From Pseudomonadales bacterium (lineage in GTDB: Bacteria; Pseudomonadota; Gammaproteobacteria; Pseudomonadales; Azotimanducaceae), in contig JADHNJ010000003.1 of the NCBI GenBank assembly GCA_016779565.1, positions 23,570 through 87,569 of the forward strand: DNA of 64,000 nt, written 5' to 3'. Every line of letters starts with the position of its first letter. The first letter of the stretch is position 1. Below the pieces are notes generated by a model that saw only the letters and a list, made by a program, of their open reading frames with translations, was not told the DNA's origin and ran no database searches. The translations under genes were made by a program, and so were the position numbers. Below are positions 12,171 through 21,572 of the stretch, in pieces.

Positions 12171-12659
12171 TCAATCATCGCCGATCAACACGGATTCGAG
12201 CACCCGGCCCTGCTCAATACAGACTGATAATAGCTCCCCAAGCGCACGATTGACCTGAGATTTCTCATCGGGGTGATGCATTGCCGCGTTTGGCACCTCG
12301 TATCGCTGGTGCAATCTTTGATGATCGCCTATCGCCAATACCTCGGCGGTGGAAAGATCGTGGTACAAGCCGACAGACAAACTGGGCCAGAACAAGGATG
12401 TAAGATAGGTCAAGCCGTTTTCTATTTTGATATCTACAAAGGTTGTGTACGGACACCGCTCAGTGACTTCGATCCTAACCCCAACCGTTTCGTCGCCCAT
12501 CTCGAGGGCAAAGACCAGTTCATCCTGAGATTGGTAATCTGGGAACAAACGGAGAAATCGAATGTAATTGGCATCACAACTCGCCAAATCTTGCTTCAGA
12601 TCCGGAACATATCGATGCTTTTTTGACTGCTTTGGCATTGGCCGCGACTTTTCTATCAT
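12171..12659 (-). CDS. yqiB: DUF1249 family protein (YqiB-like)
   Basis: YVPDLKQDLASCDANYIRFLRLFPD start typical of DUF1249; upstream of parE as in related genomes. Confidence 0.82.
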   Translation of the reverse strand: MIEKSRPMPKQSKKHRYVPDLKQDLASCDANYIRFLRLFPDYQSQDELVFALEMGDETVGVRIEVTERCPYTTFVDIKIENGLTYLTSLFWPSLSVGLYHDLSTAEVLAIGDHQRLHQRYEVPNAAMHHPDEKSQVNRALGELLSVCIEQGRVLESVLIGDD

Positions 12660-12695
12660 TCGACAAGCCTAACACCTTTTGCCTCAAACAAGGAC

Positions 12696-13130
12696 TTAAG
12701 CGCTCGGGGCTAACCAGTCAAATTCTTCCAACAGATCTACCACTCGGGCTTTAATATCATCTCTAGAGGCGCGAAAAACCGCTTCTACTTTTGCTGCATC
12801 CCCGGTTGCTCGAGCGGGATCCGATAGGGGCCAGTGCCTTTTCAAAACCGAGGGAGGTAACACAGGGCACGCCTCGTCTGCGTGGCCACAAACCGTAATG
12901 ACAATATCTAAAGTCCGGATTTCAACATCATGAATCAGGGTTGATTGCTGATGGCTGATGTCGACCCCCGCTTCCTTCATGGCCTTCGTCGCGCTCGGGT
13001 TCAAGCCATGCGCCTCGATGCCTGCAGACAGGATTTCAAGATCTGGTCGCGCCAAAGCCCTTGCCCAGCCTTCAGCCATTTGTGACCGACAAGCATTGCC
13101 CGTACACAGAAACAAAATACGCGCACTCAC
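12696..13130 (-). CDS. arsC: Thioredoxin-coupled arsenate reductase / LMW protein tyrosine phosphatase family
   Basis: GTG start proposed at 13130 (VSARILFLCTGNACRSQMAEGWAR); CX5R loop and second Cys pair VCGHADEACPVLPP. Confidence 0.85.
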   Translation of the reverse strand: MSARILFLCTGNACRSQMAEGWARALARPDLEILSAGIEAHGLNPSATKAMKEAGVDISHQQSTLIHDVEIRTLDIVITVCGHADEACPVLPPSVLKRHWPLSDPARATGDAAKVEAVFRASRDDIKARVVDLLEEFDWLAPSA

Positions 13131-14392
13131 GCTGATCGCTCCTTTGGCAACCACGGCGCCAAACATGCTAACGACTTGTTCACTGCACCCCGATTTAATT
13201 GCAACAGATTACTTGCCCGGGTGACCAAGTCGAGACGTTGACGCTCGTCCCCCAGCAAATTTGTCACGCACAGCTGCAACTCTGAGTCATCTGCTGCCAC
13301 CTGCAGGGCACCAGCCTCCTTAAATGCCGCAGCCTGTGCTTCAAAATTAAAGAGATGCGGGCCAGTTACGATGGCACACCCAGCAAGAGCCGCCTCCATA
13401 AAATTATGACCCCCATGAGGCACCAAACTACCACCCACGAAGGCAACCTCGCTGGCTCCATACCAAGACAACAACTGACCCATCTGATCCACAATTAATA
13501 CCTCTTGATCGTCCCAGGCCGCCGCCGCCGAGATTCTTTGAGTTGCAAAACCTCGGTTACGGCCCTCTTTTTCAATGGCCGCTGCTCGCTGCACATGGCG
13601 CGGCACTAACGCCAGCAAAAGATCAGGATATTGCTGACGTAGCGAAGCAAACATCGCCAACAAACAAGTTTCTTCGCCTGGGTGCGTGCTCGCTCCGAGC
13701 AAAATCCGGCGGCGCGGTAACCGCAGTTGGATCTGATCTACTTTGGATGAAAAATCGAAGGGTAGCGTCTGATCCATTTTGATTGAACCTGTTACGCACA
13801 CCTTTGCAGGTTCGGCGCCAAGTTTCGCAAAGCGATCGGCATGCGCATCCGACTGCACCAAGACTTGCGTCAGACCCCTTAAGGCCGCAGTCATCAAGGG
13901 TCCGAGCTTCTGATAACCCCTGAAGGACTTGTCTGACAAACGACCATTCACTAGCGCCATTGGCATACCTTGGTGGATACATTCCTGAATCCAGATTGGC
14001 CAAATTTCAGTTTCCACGAATAAACCCAACTTCGGTTGCTTGTGCTTTAAGAATCCACGAATGGCAAACCCCAGATCATAAGGGGCATAACAAATATCGA
14101 CGCGGCCTTCGAACTGTTGCGCTAATTGGGCTCGACCTGACGGCGTGGTGGTCGTGACCACAATCCTGTAATCGGCTTCAAGTAGTCGCTCGACCATAGG
14201 CGCAATAGCAATACTTTCTCCGGCTGAAACAGCATGTACCCAAATATCAGCAGTTTGACCTGATAGTGACAGTCCCAAGCGTTCTGGGATCGCTTGTCGA
14301 TAGCCCACCTCTCTACGGCTTCTCCACAGTAAGCGAAGCACAGCCAAGGGCAACAAGGCCATCATCAAACTGCGGTAAACGAAATAACGCAT
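13127..14392 (-). CDS. waaA: 3-deoxy-D-manno-octulosonic acid (Kdo) transferase
   Basis: MRYFVYRSL...WVHAVSAGESIAIAPMVERLL, LFVETEIWP, HGGHNFMEAA motifs; start refined from the 14443 track start to the ATG at 14392. Confidence 0.95.
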   Translation of the reverse strand: MRYFVYRSLMMALLPLAVLRLLWRSRREVGYRQAIPERLGLSLSGQTADIWVHAVSAGESIAIAPMVERLLEADYRIVVTTTTPSGRAQLAQQFEGRVDICYAPYDLGFAIRGFLKHKQPKLGLFVETEIWPIWIQECIHQGMPMALVNGRLSDKSFRGYQKLGPLMTAALRGLTQVLVQSDAHADRFAKLGAEPAKVCVTGSIKMDQTLPFDFSSKVDQIQLRLPRRRILLGASTHPGEETCLLAMFASLRQQYPDLLLALVPRHVQRAAAIEKEGRNRGFATQRISAAAAWDDQEVLIVDQMGQLLSWYGASEVAFVGGSLVPHGGHNFMEAALAGCAIVTGPHLFNFEAQAAAFKEAGALQVAADDSELQLCVTNLLGDERQRLDLVTRASNLLQLNRGAVNKSLACLAPWLPKERSA

Positions 14393-14506
14393 CGGCTCAG
14401 TACCTAGGGCAAATATAGTCGAGCAGGCGGCGGAACTACCCACTACCTGATTCTATCATAGGCAAGCATCGCCTCAGGTAGCGCTTAATCGTACAATAAC
14501 AAGGCC

Positions 14507-15433
14507 ATGGCACAGACGACTTATCAATCAGCGGGCGCAGGACTGCTGGCGCACCCAAAATTTTGGCCTACGTGGATCATGATCGGATTGGCGTGGCTGA
14601 TCTCTGCCTGTGGCCACAGTGGCCGAAGGCGGATGGGCCGCTTCGTGGGCCGCCACGCCAATATTTTGTTTCCTCGACGCGCCCATATCGTTAAAACCAA
14701 CCTGATGATGTGTTTTCCAGAGTTAGCCGACGATGAAGTATCACTGCGATCTGAAGCAGTTATGGCGTCAACGACTGAAGGACTTTTAGAGACAGGTTTG
14801 GCTTGGCTTCATCCTACGCGACTATCGAATCTTAAAGTGACCTTTGAAGGGCTCGCTTTCTTAGACCGAGCGCCCGGTGATCCAGGGATTTTGATATTGG
14901 GTATGCATTTTGCCACACTGGATCTCGCTGGCGCCCTGCTCGCCAAGGAACGCCCCTTCCATGTCATGTACAAGACCAATCGCAATCCAGTCTTAGAATG
15001 GCTCATGCAAAGGGGCCGCAGGCATTACTATCCATCTGCAATTGATCAAAACAATATCCGGCAGGTTATCCGCTATCTCAAGGCCGGCAAGGCGGTCTGG
15101 TATGCCCCTGACCAAGACTACGGCCATCGAAACGCCGTCTTCCCGCCTTTCTTCGGTCAGCCCGCGGCTACCTTAACGGCAGCTAATCGGATGGCTCGCA
15201 TGACCGGTGCGAGGGTCGTCTTTATGCGTCATTATCGACAATCAGATGGTAGCTACCGAGTCATTATAGAGCCGCCCATGAGGCCTTATCCCACGACCGA
15301 TGATCTACAGGATGCGGCCCTGATCAATCAGCACGTTGAACAGGCTGTATTAGAAGCCCCTGAACAATACTGGTGGGTGCATCGTCGATTTAAGTCGACA
15401 CCCCATGGTGGGTCTGAAAAATATCTTCGATGA
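14507..15433 (+). CDS. Lipid A biosynthesis (lauroyl/myristoyl) acyltransferase, LpxL/LpxM family
   Basis: GMHFATLDLAG (HX4D), YAPDQDYG, FFGQPAATLTA motifs. Confidence 0.93.
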   Translation: MAQTTYQSAGAGLLAHPKFWPTWIMIGLAWLISACGHSGRRRMGRFVGRHANILFPRRAHIVKTNLMMCFPELADDEVSLRSEAVMASTTEGLLETGLAWLHPTRLSNLKVTFEGLAFLDRAPGDPGILILGMHFATLDLAGALLAKERPFHVMYKTNRNPVLEWLMQRGRRHYYPSAIDQNNIRQVIRYLKAGKAVWYAPDQDYGHRNAVFPPFFGQPAATLTAANRMARMTGARVVFMRHYRQSDGSYRVIIEPPMRPYPTTDDLQDAALINQHVEQAVLEAPEQYWWVHRRFKSTPHGGSEKYLR

Positions 15434-15450
15434 GTCGCTACCTTGGGTTG

Positions 15451-17217
15451 TTAGCCATATCCCGATTGTGGTGCCACGCGCAAAACTTCTTCAATCGTCG
15501 TCTGTCCCAAGGCCACTTTATCTGCGCCGCTTAACCTGAGTGTTCGCATACCTTCCTCAACACCGCGCTTTTGCATGACACCAATATCCATTTGATCGCT
15601 GATCAACTGCTTCACGCTTTCAGTCATTGTCAGTAGCTCATAGATCCCCGCTCGTCCTTTGAATCCAGTATCTCTACAAGCCGAGCAGCCATCAGCAGTT
15701 GCCATCGTTTCTGGCATGGGCACGTCCCATGGCTTCACCAGTTCCGCCCACCCTTCTGCATCTGCAGGCGCTTCTCGACGACATTCTGAGCACAAGGTTC
15801 GAACCAAGCGCTGGGCCATCACGCCAAGCACCGTGGCCTTAATTAAATACGGCGCAACGCCCAGCTCGAGCAACCGTGTAATCGCAGAGGGCGCGTCATT
15901 AGTATGCAAAGTTGAAATCACCAAATGACCCGTCAGTGCTGCTTGGATTGCCATCTCTGCCGTCTCCAAGTCTCTGATTTCGCCCACCATAATAATATCA
16001 GGGTCTTGCCGGAGCAGCGCCCGGACCCCCTCAGCAAAAGTGAGATCAATGTTTGATTGAACCTGCATTTGGTTGAAGCTGCCCTCGACCATCTCAATGG
16101 GGTCTTCTATCGTGCACACATTGACCGCATCTGTTGCCAACTGTTTCAAACTTGTATAAAGCGTGGTCGTTTTGCCAGAACCGGTTGGACCGGTCACCAG
16201 CACAATGCCGTTGGGCTGTCCCACCAAACTCTGCCAACGTTCTTGTTCTCGATCTGCAAGACCCAAAGCGTCAAAGTTTTTGAGCAAAATTGTCGGGTCA
16301 AATATCCGCATAACAAGCTTTTCACCATGGGCCGTCGGCAGCGTTGAAAGTCGAAGCTCTACTTCTACCTCGTCAACAGCCTTGGTTTTCAGTCGGCCAT
16401 CTTGGGGACGGCGCTTCTCAGCGACATTCATCCGACCAAGGGTTTTGATACGACTAATCACCGCCGTCACCACCGGCATCGGCATCTCATAAACAGTATG
16501 CAGCATGCCATCGATCCGAAAGCGCACCGCGCCTTTGTCTCGACGAGGCTCAATATGTATATCACTGGCTCGTTGGGTAAAGGCGTACTGTAGTAACCAA
16601 TCAACAATGTTGACGATGTGGGTATCGTTAGCTTCCATTTTGTCTAACTGACCCAATTGGACCATTTGCTCCAAATTACCCAACGCATTCACCGCCAACC
16701 CTTGCGCGGATGCTTTCTTAACCGATTGGGCCACACTGTAAAATTCGACCGTATAGCGGCGCACATCTCTTGGATTAGCCATCAGGTGCTCAACCCGCTT
16801 ACCAGGCTGGGATTGCTCGATCATTTCTATCCAGTCGTCAATGTAGGGTTCAGCGCTCACGACCTTGACAACCTTAGCATCCACCGCGACCGCCAAAATT
16901 TGGTGGCGCTTAGCAAACTCGCTCGACATAATGCTGGTGACTGCTTGGGTATCTACCTTTAAGGGGTCGATTCGGAAATAGCTACGACCGGCTGCCTTGC
17001 CCGCCCACTCAGATAATCGATCAAGCGTTAAGGTTTGCGAGGGTTGTAACTGATCACTTAATGATGCCGCGGCAATGACTTCGATGGGATGTTGACCTGA
17101 TTTACTTTGCTGGCGATTGGAGACCTTTAGTAATTCAGCATCCTGCTCTGACAGCCGCCCAGCCGCCATTAAGTCTCCGATGAGACGAGATAAAGTAAGT
17201 TTTTCACGTTGAATCAT
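15451..17217 (-). CDS. GspE/PilB-family type II secretion / type IV pilus assembly ATPase (orphan)
   Basis: Walker A GPTGSGKTTTLYT, Walker B MVGEIRDLETAEMAIQAALTGH, 4-Cys zinc site CSEC...CSAC; no GspF/PilC partner nearby. Confidence 0.92.
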   Translation of the reverse strand: MIQREKLTLSRLIGDLMAAGRLSEQDAELLKVSNRQQSKSGQHPIEVIAAASLSDQLQPSQTLTLDRLSEWAGKAAGRSYFRIDPLKVDTQAVTSIMSSEFAKRHQILAVAVDAKVVKVVSAEPYIDDWIEMIEQSQPGKRVEHLMANPRDVRRYTVEFYSVAQSVKKASAQGLAVNALGNLEQMVQLGQLDKMEANDTHIVNIVDWLLQYAFTQRASDIHIEPRRDKGAVRFRIDGMLHTVYEMPMPVVTAVISRIKTLGRMNVAEKRRPQDGRLKTKAVDEVEVELRLSTLPTAHGEKLVMRIFDPTILLKNFDALGLADREQERWQSLVGQPNGIVLVTGPTGSGKTTTLYTSLKQLATDAVNVCTIEDPIEMVEGSFNQMQVQSNIDLTFAEGVRALLRQDPDIIMVGEIRDLETAEMAIQAALTGHLVISTLHTNDAPSAITRLLELGVAPYLIKATVLGVMAQRLVRTLCSECRREAPADAEGWAELVKPWDVPMPETMATADGCSACRDTGFKGRAGIYELLTMTESVKQLISDQMDIGVMQKRGVEEGMRTLRLSGADKVALGQTTIEEVLRVAPQSGYG

Positions 17218-17273
17218 AAGTCACCCACGCCGGGGCCTCGACCTTTAACAGGGACACCTACGATTTTCTTCAT
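17214..17273 (-). CDS. Putative 19-aa leader peptide MKKIVGVPVKGRGPGVGDL, stop overlaps ATPase start (ATGA)
   Basis: SD-like AAAGGA (17283-17288, minus strand) upstream of ATG; TGA at 17214-17216 overlaps ATG of the ATPase at 17215-17217. Confidence 0.45.
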   Translation of the reverse strand: MKKIVGVPVKGRGPGVGDL

Positions 17274-17289
17274 AGCGATATCCTTTAAA

Positions 17290-17352
17290 TCTTTTGGCTT
17301 CCAGCTTTTAGCTTTTGGCTTTTGGTTTTTGGTTTTTGGTTTTTGGTTTTTG
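17290..17352. repeat. Heptanucleotide tandem array (GTTTTTG/GCTTTTG), about 7 good plus 2 degenerate units
   Basis: In-phase 7-nt units GCTTTTA GCTTTTG GCTTTTG GTTTTTG x4 at 17304-17352; degenerate units 17290-17303. Confidence 0.95.
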
Positions 17353-17917
17353 GCTTGACCGCCAGTGCAGCACAGTGCTGGCCCGAGAACACCAAGCTGC
17401 CTCAGGGACCCCCCGCGGGCGTCTCCCTAGCATAGCGCTTATTTGGCCTGACCAGCAGCCGCGATTGCCTTTACCTAAGATATCGCCGGCGGCTCTGCTG
17501 CCATAAACTGTCTAACCATAACCTATGCGCCCAAACGCCAAAAGCTGTGACATCAGTTTTTGACCTTAGGCTCAATCGCTCCCAACCCGTCACTGACTCA
17601 ATCAGCACTTCTTTGACGGGATGCCGGCCAGTAACGATGGCCGATTCGTAAAGTAGCCTCATCTATGCTGTTGAGTAGGCTGCCGCGGAACGCTCACCTT
17701 AGGGCAACGGCTTGCCTAGCACCCGATCCCGATACATCAAGGCCAAAAATGGGACTCATTACACCAAATTTTGATGGCTCAGCGCCCTCGGGTCCGAGTT
17801 AATCAAGCGCTAACTCACACCAATGATTATGGCGCCGCACAATGTATGCGCTCGTTGGCACACCGCAGCGGTCATTGCAGCTATACTACGCACACTTCTT
17901 ACTGCCATGAACACACC

Positions 17918-19195
17918 ATGAGTCAACCCATCAGCCACATAGAATGGTTCCGAACCGCTTCCCCCTATATCTACGCGCACCGTCAAAAGACGTTCGTCAT
18001 TGCCTTAGGCGATGCAACCCTTTCAAACGCTGCACTCGTAGGCATTGCCGGCGATTTAACGCTGCTACATGCCTTGGGCGTTCGGCTCGTTCTAATTCAT
18101 GGCAACACCGGTGAGTTGCAAGTCACATCAAGCACAAAGATTGGTGCGCCCGTGCTGACCGTTGAAAATTTTCCCCAATACTTGGCCGAAGTCGGCGCGA
18201 CAACCCAAAGTCTATTGGCTCACCTGTCTATGGGGCCTTTAAGTGCCGCGATACGTTCATCAGAGCTTACCGCTGTGTCAGGAAACTTTGTGCGAGGTAA
18301 ACCCCTTGGCGTTTTGGAGGGCATAGACCAGCAACAGGTCGGCGCGGTCCGCAGTATTCATGCCGAAGCGATCAATAGGCACCTTGATAGCCAGGCGCTG
18401 GTCATCGTACCCCCTGTGGGTTATTCAATGTCTGGGGAAGCCTTTGGTCTGGACCCTACTTTGCTGGCACAAGCTGTCGCCAAGGAACTCAAAGCGGACA
18501 AACTCATCTATTTTATTGATCAAAACGGGCTTGAGGATGCTAGCAATCGTCTGATCAGTGAAATTACACGCACAGAACTTTCACCGGAGAACTGGCCTAA
18601 CCTTGCGCCGGTCTTAACCGCAGCACAAGCGATCACTAAAGAGGGTACAACCCGCTGCCACCTCATCAACTACCAACGTGATGGCGCCTTGCTGGAGGAA
18701 CTATTTACCCGAGGTGGATGCGGTACCCAAATTGTGCAGCATCGGTCTTCAACCCTTCGTCCTGCTCAGCCTGAGGATATTTCCGGCATCTTGGCCTTGG
18801 TTAAGCCCTTAGAGGCCGAAGGTGTATTGGTCAAGCGATCGCGGGAGTTAATCGAATCTGAGCTCGGAAACTTTTGGGTGGTTGATCAGGAAGACACCAT
18901 CATCGCGTGTGCTGCGCTATATCCTTTCGACGGCGCCGGCGAGATAGCCTGCCTTGCTACTGACCCGGAGTATCGCGATTTAGATCATGGCGAGGCGCTC
19001 CTCAGCACGCTGATTGCGTCCGCGCAATCTCAAGGTATGGCCAATGTTTTTGTCCTCACAACCCAGACCGCGCACTGGTTTTTGGAGCGCGGCTTCAAGC
19101 AAGCAGAAGTTTCAGCCCTGCCCAGCGAAAAACAAACGCTCTACAACTGGCAGAGGAACGCCAAAGTCTACTTGCGCCCGGTTATCACGCCTTAA
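17918..19195 (+). CDS. argA: N-acetylglutamate synthase (amino-acid kinase-like plus GNAT domains)
   Basis: MSQPISHIEWFRTASPYIYAHRQKTFVIALGD; start refined from track start 17771. Confidence 0.95.
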   Translation: MSQPISHIEWFRTASPYIYAHRQKTFVIALGDATLSNAALVGIAGDLTLLHALGVRLVLIHGNTGELQVTSSTKIGAPVLTVENFPQYLAEVGATTQSLLAHLSMGPLSAAIRSSELTAVSGNFVRGKPLGVLEGIDQQQVGAVRSIHAEAINRHLDSQALVIVPPVGYSMSGEAFGLDPTLLAQAVAKELKADKLIYFIDQNGLEDASNRLISEITRTELSPENWPNLAPVLTAAQAITKEGTTRCHLINYQRDGALLEELFTRGGCGTQIVQHRSSTLRPAQPEDISGILALVKPLEAEGVLVKRSRELIESELGNFWVVDQEDTIIACAALYPFDGAGEIACLATDPEYRDLDHGEALLSTLIASAQSQGMANVFVLTTQTAHWFLERGFKQAEVSALPSEKQTLYNWQRNAKVYLRPVITP

Positions 19196-19217
19196 CGGTC
19201 TGATCCCAACCCTCCTC

Positions 19218-20261
19218 TCAACGAAGTGCTGCAGAGCGCTCGTGAACGAAATCGACAAGCGCCTTGACGTTGTCGACTGGCGTTTCGGGAATGATGCCAT
19301 GACCAAGATTGAAGATATGCCCGGGACGACCCGATACTTCGGTAAGCAAACGATCCGCTTCTGAAATCACTGCGTCTCTCGTCCCACACAGCACAATCGG
19401 GTCTAGGTTGCCCTGGACCGCGGTAACACCGGTTTCGTTCCAGGTTGCAAGCAAATCGCTGCGCCAATCAAGGGCTAAAACCTCACCACCGGTTTTCGCC
19501 ATAGCCCCAGATAGCGCCGGGTTACCCGTGCCAAAATGAATCACTGGGACTTGACCAGAAATATTTTTAAATAGCCGCTCGCTATGAGGTTGCACAAAAC
19601 GAGCGAACTCACTTGGGCCAAGGCACCCAATCCAGCTGTCAAATATCTGTAAAGCTTGAACGCCAGCATCGATCTGCTCATTTAGGTAATCAATCGCCGC
19701 ATCGGTTATCCGCCGCATCAATTCGTGCCAAGCGGGTGGATCGCCGTACATCAAGCGTTTTACGTGCACATAGTTTCGAGAACCTTGCCCTTCAATTGCA
19801 TAGGATGCCAAGGTAAACGGCGCGCCACCAAAACCGATCAGCGGAATGTCCCCTGGCAGCTCTGACCGAATCAACCCAATTGCTTCACGGATATAGGGCA
19901 TGGTTTCTCTGCTCGGTAAGACTGCCACCGCATCAATGTCTGCCTGCGTTCTAATCGGATTGGCGATCTTTGGCCCAACTCCCGGTAGATAATCCAGTTC
20001 AAGACCCATGGGCTCAAGGATGGGTAGCAGATCGGCGAACAAAATAGCCGCATCAACCCCAAGAATCCGCTGAGCATCGCAGGTCACCTCAGCGGCCAGA
20101 TGTGGGGTTTTAAAAAAGTCCAGACTCGGCGTAGAACCCTTAACCGCATGATACTCGGGCATATAGCGCCCTGCTTGCCGATTAAGCCAGATAGGCGTGT
20201 ACGCTGTGGGTTCGCCTCGGCAAGCCCGGAGGAAAGCAGAATTGGTTAATGCATCAGTCAT
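19218..20261 (-). CDS. hemE: Uroporphyrinogen decarboxylase
   Basis: PIWLNRQAGRYMPEYHAVK, GFGGAPFTLASYAIEG, GNLDPIVLCG motifs. Confidence 0.97.
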   Translation of the reverse strand: MTDALTNSAFLRACRGEPTAYTPIWLNRQAGRYMPEYHAVKGSTPSLDFFKTPHLAAEVTCDAQRILGVDAAILFADLLPILEPMGLELDYLPGVGPKIANPIRTQADIDAVAVLPSRETMPYIREAIGLIRSELPGDIPLIGFGGAPFTLASYAIEGQGSRNYVHVKRLMYGDPPAWHELMRRITDAAIDYLNEQIDAGVQALQIFDSWIGCLGPSEFARFVQPHSERLFKNISGQVPVIHFGTGNPALSGAMAKTGGEVLALDWRSDLLATWNETGVTAVQGNLDPIVLCGTRDAVISEADRLLTEVSGRPGHIFNLGHGIIPETPVDNVKALVDFVHERSAALR

Positions 20262-20314
20262 GGCTTGAGTCCGTAGCTAAACCGTTATTATACCGAGTCT
20301 CAATCAAAAAGGAC

Positions 20315-21487
20315 TTATTCGAGCAGAGCAGCGACTTGAAGCGGCTTTTCAAGTCCAGCGGTGGTAATCGCTGGACGCGGTTTCAGCACAAAGGCCGCTC
20401 CTAACAATCCTGCAAATATCCTCGACACCAAGATTTCATCTGGTTCGGCACTCTGTTCCAATCGCGCTGTGACGTGAACGGTCCGACCTAGCACGGTGTA
20501 GTTCAGTCGAGATTGGCAGCCGATGCTTCCGGCATGACATAACCCCATATGAATGCCCATCCGCTGGCGGATCTCGAAACCTCCTAGCCGGGGCTCCCAC
20601 TCATCTTGCATATTCGATAAAGCCGAGCGAATGGACAGCGCCATTGTTGCGCAGGCCTTGGCTTCGGCATTTAAATCAGCTGACGATTTAAGACCAAAGA
20701 TAATCATGGCGCCATCCCCTGTAAATTTGTCCAACATGCCCCCGTGCTCGACTACAATTTGGCCCACTCGAGAAATGTAGTCCGCCAAAAGCTCGGTGAA
20801 GACTATGTCCGGCAACATCTCACTCAATTCGGTGGATTTGACCAAATCGGTAAAGCAAATGATCAGCGGCAACCGCAGTGAATGCGGCTGATCTGACGCA
20901 TGAATGAGGTTAGGTAAGGGCAAATACGGTTTAGCTCGGTCTAACTGGGCCACCGCAAGCGACTCGGATGATTTTGCTGACTTTAAAGACGTCGCCCGTA
21001 ACCGGCTCGTGGCGACGACTAATTGACCAGCCGAAAGCATCGCTACGGCAACAAAAGCGATGCCAAGCCCTCCAACCCAGCCTAGCTGCAGCACCAAGTC
21101 ATGCAACGCTTTCGCGCTCGAGGCCAGCGCCAAGACCAGCAACATTCTAATCACTCTTGCAAACTGCGACGCTGGTTGTAAACACAGCTTCGCTAATAAA
21201 GCCATGACCAAAATGGTTGCTAATTGACTCACCGCTGGCAGCGGGAATTGAACGAGAGTAAGGGTTACCAGAAGCGCATCCAGCGTTAAGAACCAACCGA
21301 TTTCGATGCCCTTGGTCGTGCCCCACCAGATCCAACCGCCCTGGATCAGTGCGTGACCAACCAGTACCAGACACCATAACCAGGCGCTCGTGTGATCGGG
21401 CCAGGTGCCCCCGACCATAATTGCCAATAAGGCAAATGAAATTGCCCGAAAGGATGCGATCTGAAGTGGCAGGGAGGAGTCAAGCAC
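20315..21487 (-). CDS. Membrane-anchored class III adenylate/guanylate cyclase domain protein
   Basis: Hydrophobic multi-TM N-terminal half; ICFTDLVKSTELSEML, HGGMLDKFTGDGAMIIFG, RMGIHMGLCHAGSIG, YTVLGRTVHVTARLEQ. Confidence 0.88.
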   Translation of the reverse strand: MLDSSLPLQIASFRAISFALLAIMVGGTWPDHTSAWLWCLVLVGHALIQGGWIWWGTTKGIEIGWFLTLDALLVTLTLVQFPLPAVSQLATILVMALLAKLCLQPASQFARVIRMLLVLALASSAKALHDLVLQLGWVGGLGIAFVAVAMLSAGQLVVATSRLRATSLKSAKSSESLAVAQLDRAKPYLPLPNLIHASDQPHSLRLPLIICFTDLVKSTELSEMLPDIVFTELLADYISRVGQIVVEHGGMLDKFTGDGAMIIFGLKSSADLNAEAKACATMALSIRSALSNMQDEWEPRLGGFEIRQRMGIHMGLCHAGSIGCQSRLNYTVLGRTVHVTARLEQSAEPDEILVSRIFAGLLGAAFVLKPRPAITTAGLEKPLQVAALLE

Positions 21488-21572
21488 CTCTACAGTATCT
21501 AGCAGAGGCCTAAACTTCCGAGCGAGTTATCACGTTACAGCCTGTAGGCCAGGGCTGATGAAAAAGTTTGAG

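Noticed and set aside
17290-17352. CRISPR-like array
   Set aside because: Contiguous 7-nt units with no spacers; simple tandem repeat.
17471-17662. 63-aa minus-strand ORF in the ATPase-argA gap
   Set aside because: No SD, family or conserved motif evident; the gap appears noncoding apart from the leader ORF and repeat.
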